Part shown: one piece after another, positions 61,426 through 64,000 of the stretch
How positions within the stretch are numbered: the stretch's first letter is position 1
Layout: the number at the start of each line of letters is the position of its first letter
Assembly: GCA_036674765.1 (NCBI GenBank)
Contig: JARVKI010000093.1
Location: 62,001-126,000, forward strand
Reading direction: 5' to 3'
Origin: Seiridium cupressi
Taxonomy: Eukaryota > Ascomycota > Sordariomycetes > Amphisphaeriales > Sporocadaceae
DNA length: 64,000 bases
The notes under the pieces: model-generated
Database searches by the model: none
Told to the model about the DNA's origin: nothing
What the model saw: only the letters and a program-made list of their open reading frames with translations
Made by a program: the position numbers and the translations under genes

Positions 61426-62247
61426 CTACCAGGGACCAACACGGACCGGAGAGCCATATGCACCAGACAGAATGTCATCAAGAACCGAGGTTTGTTGCTG
61501 TTGGGAGGCCGGAGCACCTGATCCGTTGGGACCTCCGCCGACCCAGCCAACGTTTGTTGCCATGGCACTCATGGCACTTCCAAGTCGTCCGCCAGACTGC
61601 TGATTGTGTTTCGTCAGGATCTGATCCCACCCACCCGAATGCAACACAAAGCCGCCGCCCTTCTTGGCAGCTTCATTAATCACCAGTGCCCATGCTCTTG
61701 AGATCTCGTCGTAAGCATTCTCTTTGTGATGGCGGTACCCCTGGCTCTCCCAGTCCGGCAGACCGTGGATGACCTTGGTGGCTCCGTCCAGATACTGGAG
61801 TGAGATGTTGGCTTGTTGCTCGTTTGGTGGGAGATATTGTGGCGTAAAGTCGGCCAGGGCGTCGAGAAGATTGACCAAAGGCGACTTCACTCGGTAGTAT
61901 GCGTAATCTGAACTCGTCTCTCCGTAGGGGAATGCAGCCCGAAGCTTGTCCTGGTACTCTTCCAAAACCTGGAATGCCGATGCAACTGATGGTCTGGGTG
62001 CACTCTTGACTACCTCCTGGCCAATCTCCGGTTGTCGCTCGCAAATTTGCTGCAGCACGTTTCGCAACGATGCGGCGTCGAGGGTCTCGAGCAACCTCGG
62101 TAGCGGAAGAGGACGGCCTGCGATATCATTTGAGCGTATCTTCTTGGACGGTCTGACTAGCTGGCGATTCTGGATAGCGGGAGATGAGGACGGCGATACC
62201 GACATGTCGACATCATCGTCGGCCTTTCGTTTCCGGTTGCTGGACAT
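61426..62247 (-). CDS. STS1: Tethering factor for nuclear proteasome Sts1/Cut8
   Basis: A 273-aa protein starting MSSNRKRKADDDVDMS, with the basic nuclear-localisation clusters NRKRK and PSKKIR followed by the Cut8 core. The conserved PRLLETLDAASLRNVLQQIC and ERQPEIGQEV open the six-helix bundle, and LVNLLDALADFTPQYLPP and YLDGATKVIHGLPDW follow. Sts1/Cut8 binds the 26S proteasome and holds it at the nuclear envelope and nucleus. It is short-lived in yeast. The open frame extends 167 codons further upstream without conserved sequence, but the ATG at 62247 is the family start, so I take the extension as 5'UTR. The C-terminal Gly/Gln-rich part (GWVGGGPNGSG, QQQQ) is disordered. It is intact and single copy in most ascomycetes. 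Confidence 0.93.
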   Translation of the reverse strand: MSSNRKRKADDDVDMSVSPSSSPAIQNRQLVRPSKKIRSNDIAGRPLPLPRLLETLDAASLRNVLQQICERQPEIGQEVVKSAPRPSVASAFQVLEEYQDKLRAAFPYGETSSDYAYYRVKSPLVNLLDALADFTPQYLPPNEQQANISLQYLDGATKVIHGLPDWESQGYRHHKENAYDEISRAWALVINEAAKKGGGFVLHSGGWDQILTKHNQQSGGRLGSAMSAMATNVGWVGGGPNGSGAPASQQQQTSVLDDILSGAYGSPVRVGPW

Positions 62248-64000
62248 GTTGTTGTGGAAGGGGGACACTGGAAAACCAAGGTTAGTGCCTATTTCTAGGA
62301 TTGTGCTGCAGGATGCAGCCCTCTGCATCGAGGCACGCTGGGTCTCTTTCGAGTGCCAAGGCCTCAATCGACAGGTGGGGAGGGAGAGAGGGACATACTG
62401 GATCGAGATGGAGAGCGTCGGGGGGAGTCGTGCTGATGAGGGAGGAACGGAGGCTGTGGCGGCAGCAAGACGTTCATCATGCCCGATGCGACGGGTCGCT
62501 GGGGTGTACGTTGATTGCACAACAAATGGTGGTGAGGATGGTGAGTCGCCGGGGTGTGTTGTGTTTACGATGGGGCGATTCGACAATGAGGGCCTGAGGA
62601 GTCGGCAGTGGTGGTTCCGTCTCTGAGGCAGTCGTCGGGTATGTTCTGGAAATGGAGCGACGACAGCGCAAGGGGAGATTTTGACAGAAGGGTGAGACTG
62701 ATGAGACTGCACTCGGCGTGAGGGGCTGCAGGAGGAGAGAAGATTCACACGAGTGCCAGGTGCGTTTGCTTCTGAGCAGGATGTTGAATTAAGTTAGATC
62801 GCAAGTGGTGGATGCTTAAGTTAGCGAGGAATGTTCAAGCCTTGGGTCTCAAGAGGAGCTCGTGCTTGTGTGGGTTGAGGTGGTGGCCTGGCACCTGATT
62901 GGCCACTCACATTGTCCTTTGTGGACTTGGGCTTGCGTGGTCCCAGTCGCAACCCAAGTCATCCATTCATTCGTCACCCAATTTGCTGCTCTGCCGCCTT
63001 GGTCTGCTGCGGAACGGACTCCAGGGTGACTGGCCCTGACCATGATGGTTGTTTATCATTATCGTAGACATATTGCCCCGAGGCAATTACGAGGCACAGG
63101 ATAGGGCAGGACAGGACAGGCCAGCCGCGCTGCACATACTATTTCTGTTTGTCTTCACTCAGCCAAAATCCCGCTGTCGTAGTCATGCATGCATATTAGG
63201 CAACGGCATTTAAGGTTAGGGGTGTATATGGGATTGACACGCCCAGCGCCTTTTGAGGGATTACGCTCATTGATGAAGCAATGCAAGCTGCCTGCAATTT
63301 TGGGCAGGTTGGGATATGGCGGGGTCATAGTATGCCAAAGCCAGCCAGGGCATCGGCATCAGGTAAAAGCGGTCAACCACATCCCCACCAAGGGCCATGC
63401 CAATTCCGCACTGGACCGACGGACTCCCTCAGATACTGCAGGGCACGCTGCTCCAAGGTGAGCTATCTCAGACGCTGACTGGCGAGATGGCTCCAGGTGG
63501 TGCGGTCCAGAGAAAAAAAAAGCCTCCGGGCTGCATGTGCTGGCATTGGAGCTGGGAATCGTCAGGGCGTGTGGAATGCAGCGACAAGTCACACAGCTGC
63601 AGCGCCTCTCCAATCGCGACCCTGGATTCATTACGGATCATTCTCGGTTTGAGCCCTACTGTACTTGCTCTGCTCTCTCTTTCCCTGCTGCAGCCATTCC
63701 GTCCATTTGTGTCGAGACAATCAAGCAATTCATGGACTAGACTACATGTAGTCAATGACACCAATATACTTGGCTGTGTATGACAAACACTATTGATCAA
63801 CTCTGCCGCCATCAGCCAGCAGCCACCACTCCGCTCGGCCCAGATTAATAGGACCCTCTGTAACGTAGAGCCAGATCTGACAAAACTCTGCTTCCCGCCC
63901 AGCGGCCCCGCGCTCCCGCACGTGAGCATCTGCGGGACACAGCAGCGAGGTCCCGACGCAGTGGTGGCAGCAAAAAGGTTCTTCAGTGGAGACCCCCTCT
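62248..64000. other. Upstream flank of STS1, no further gene
   Basis: The 5' leader and promoter of STS1, then GC-balanced spacer to the window end. Opposite-strand frames are mirror images of the open STS1 leader. A new gene may begin outside the window. Confidence 0.4.

Noticed and set aside
62248..62748. 167-codon N-terminal extension of STS1
   Set aside because: Open but begins without a suitable start, is Ser/Pro/Arg rich, and the family begins at MSSNRKRK.

Overview
The window is nuclear DNA from a filamentous ascomycete (Pezizomycotina), probably Sordariomycete-like. The evidence is short spliceosomal introns (about 50-90 nt, GTATGT/GTAAGT donors, CTAAC/CTGAC branch sites), fungus-specific families (HET domain, secretory lipase, fucose-lectin-like membrane protein, Sts1/Cut8) and long gene-poor stretches. 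No bacterial or organellar signal was seen. All gene models were spliced by hand, and each intact one adds up to a whole number of codons.

Layout. 1-3.5 kb: no supported gene. 3.5-5.3 kb: INO1, myo-inositol-3-phosphate synthase. 6.4-8.4 kb: cytochrome P450 with an in-frame stop. 8.9-10.9 kb: TPR/F-box/leucine-rich protein of the Pof3/Dia2 type. 11.3-13.9 kb (-): coiled-coil ADIP/Msd1-like protein. 16.7-18.2 kb (-): broken membrane-anchored lectin-like gene. 20.4-24.0 kb (-) and 24.5-26.0 kb (+): two divergent conserved proteins of unknown function. 26.9-28.2 kb: relics of an ankyrin gene and a C2H2 zinc-finger gene. 28.2-45.8 kb: very gene-poor, with a 164-bp tandem duplication and one small conserved Cys-containing protein (37.4 kb). 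45.8-48.0 kb: five-exon MFS transporter. 49.3 kb: tRNA-Thr(AGU). 49.8-51.6 kb (-): GPI-anchored GH79 glycosidase. 55.0-56.4 kb: secretory lipase. 57.2-57.6 kb (-): enoyl-reductase relic. 58.4-60.3 kb (-): HET-domain protein. 61.4-62.2 kb (-): STS1/cut8 nuclear proteasome tether.

Most striking observation: the 157-nt third intron of the P450 and the 158-nt only intron of the HET gene are about 84% identical end to end, although the genes are unrelated, lie about 52 kb apart and are on opposite strands. Ordinary introns do not behave like this. The pair fits an introner-like element family, that is, introns that multiply as mobile units. Both copies also sit at the same CA|TG exon flank.

Housekeeping genes (INO1, F-box, ADIP-like, STS1, tRNA) alternate with accessory genes (P450, lectin, HET, GH79, lipase). 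Several accessory genes are decaying: the P450 by one nonsense codon, the lectin by a homopolymer frameshift plus a nonsense codon, and the enoyl reductase, ankyrin and zinc-finger genes as fragments.
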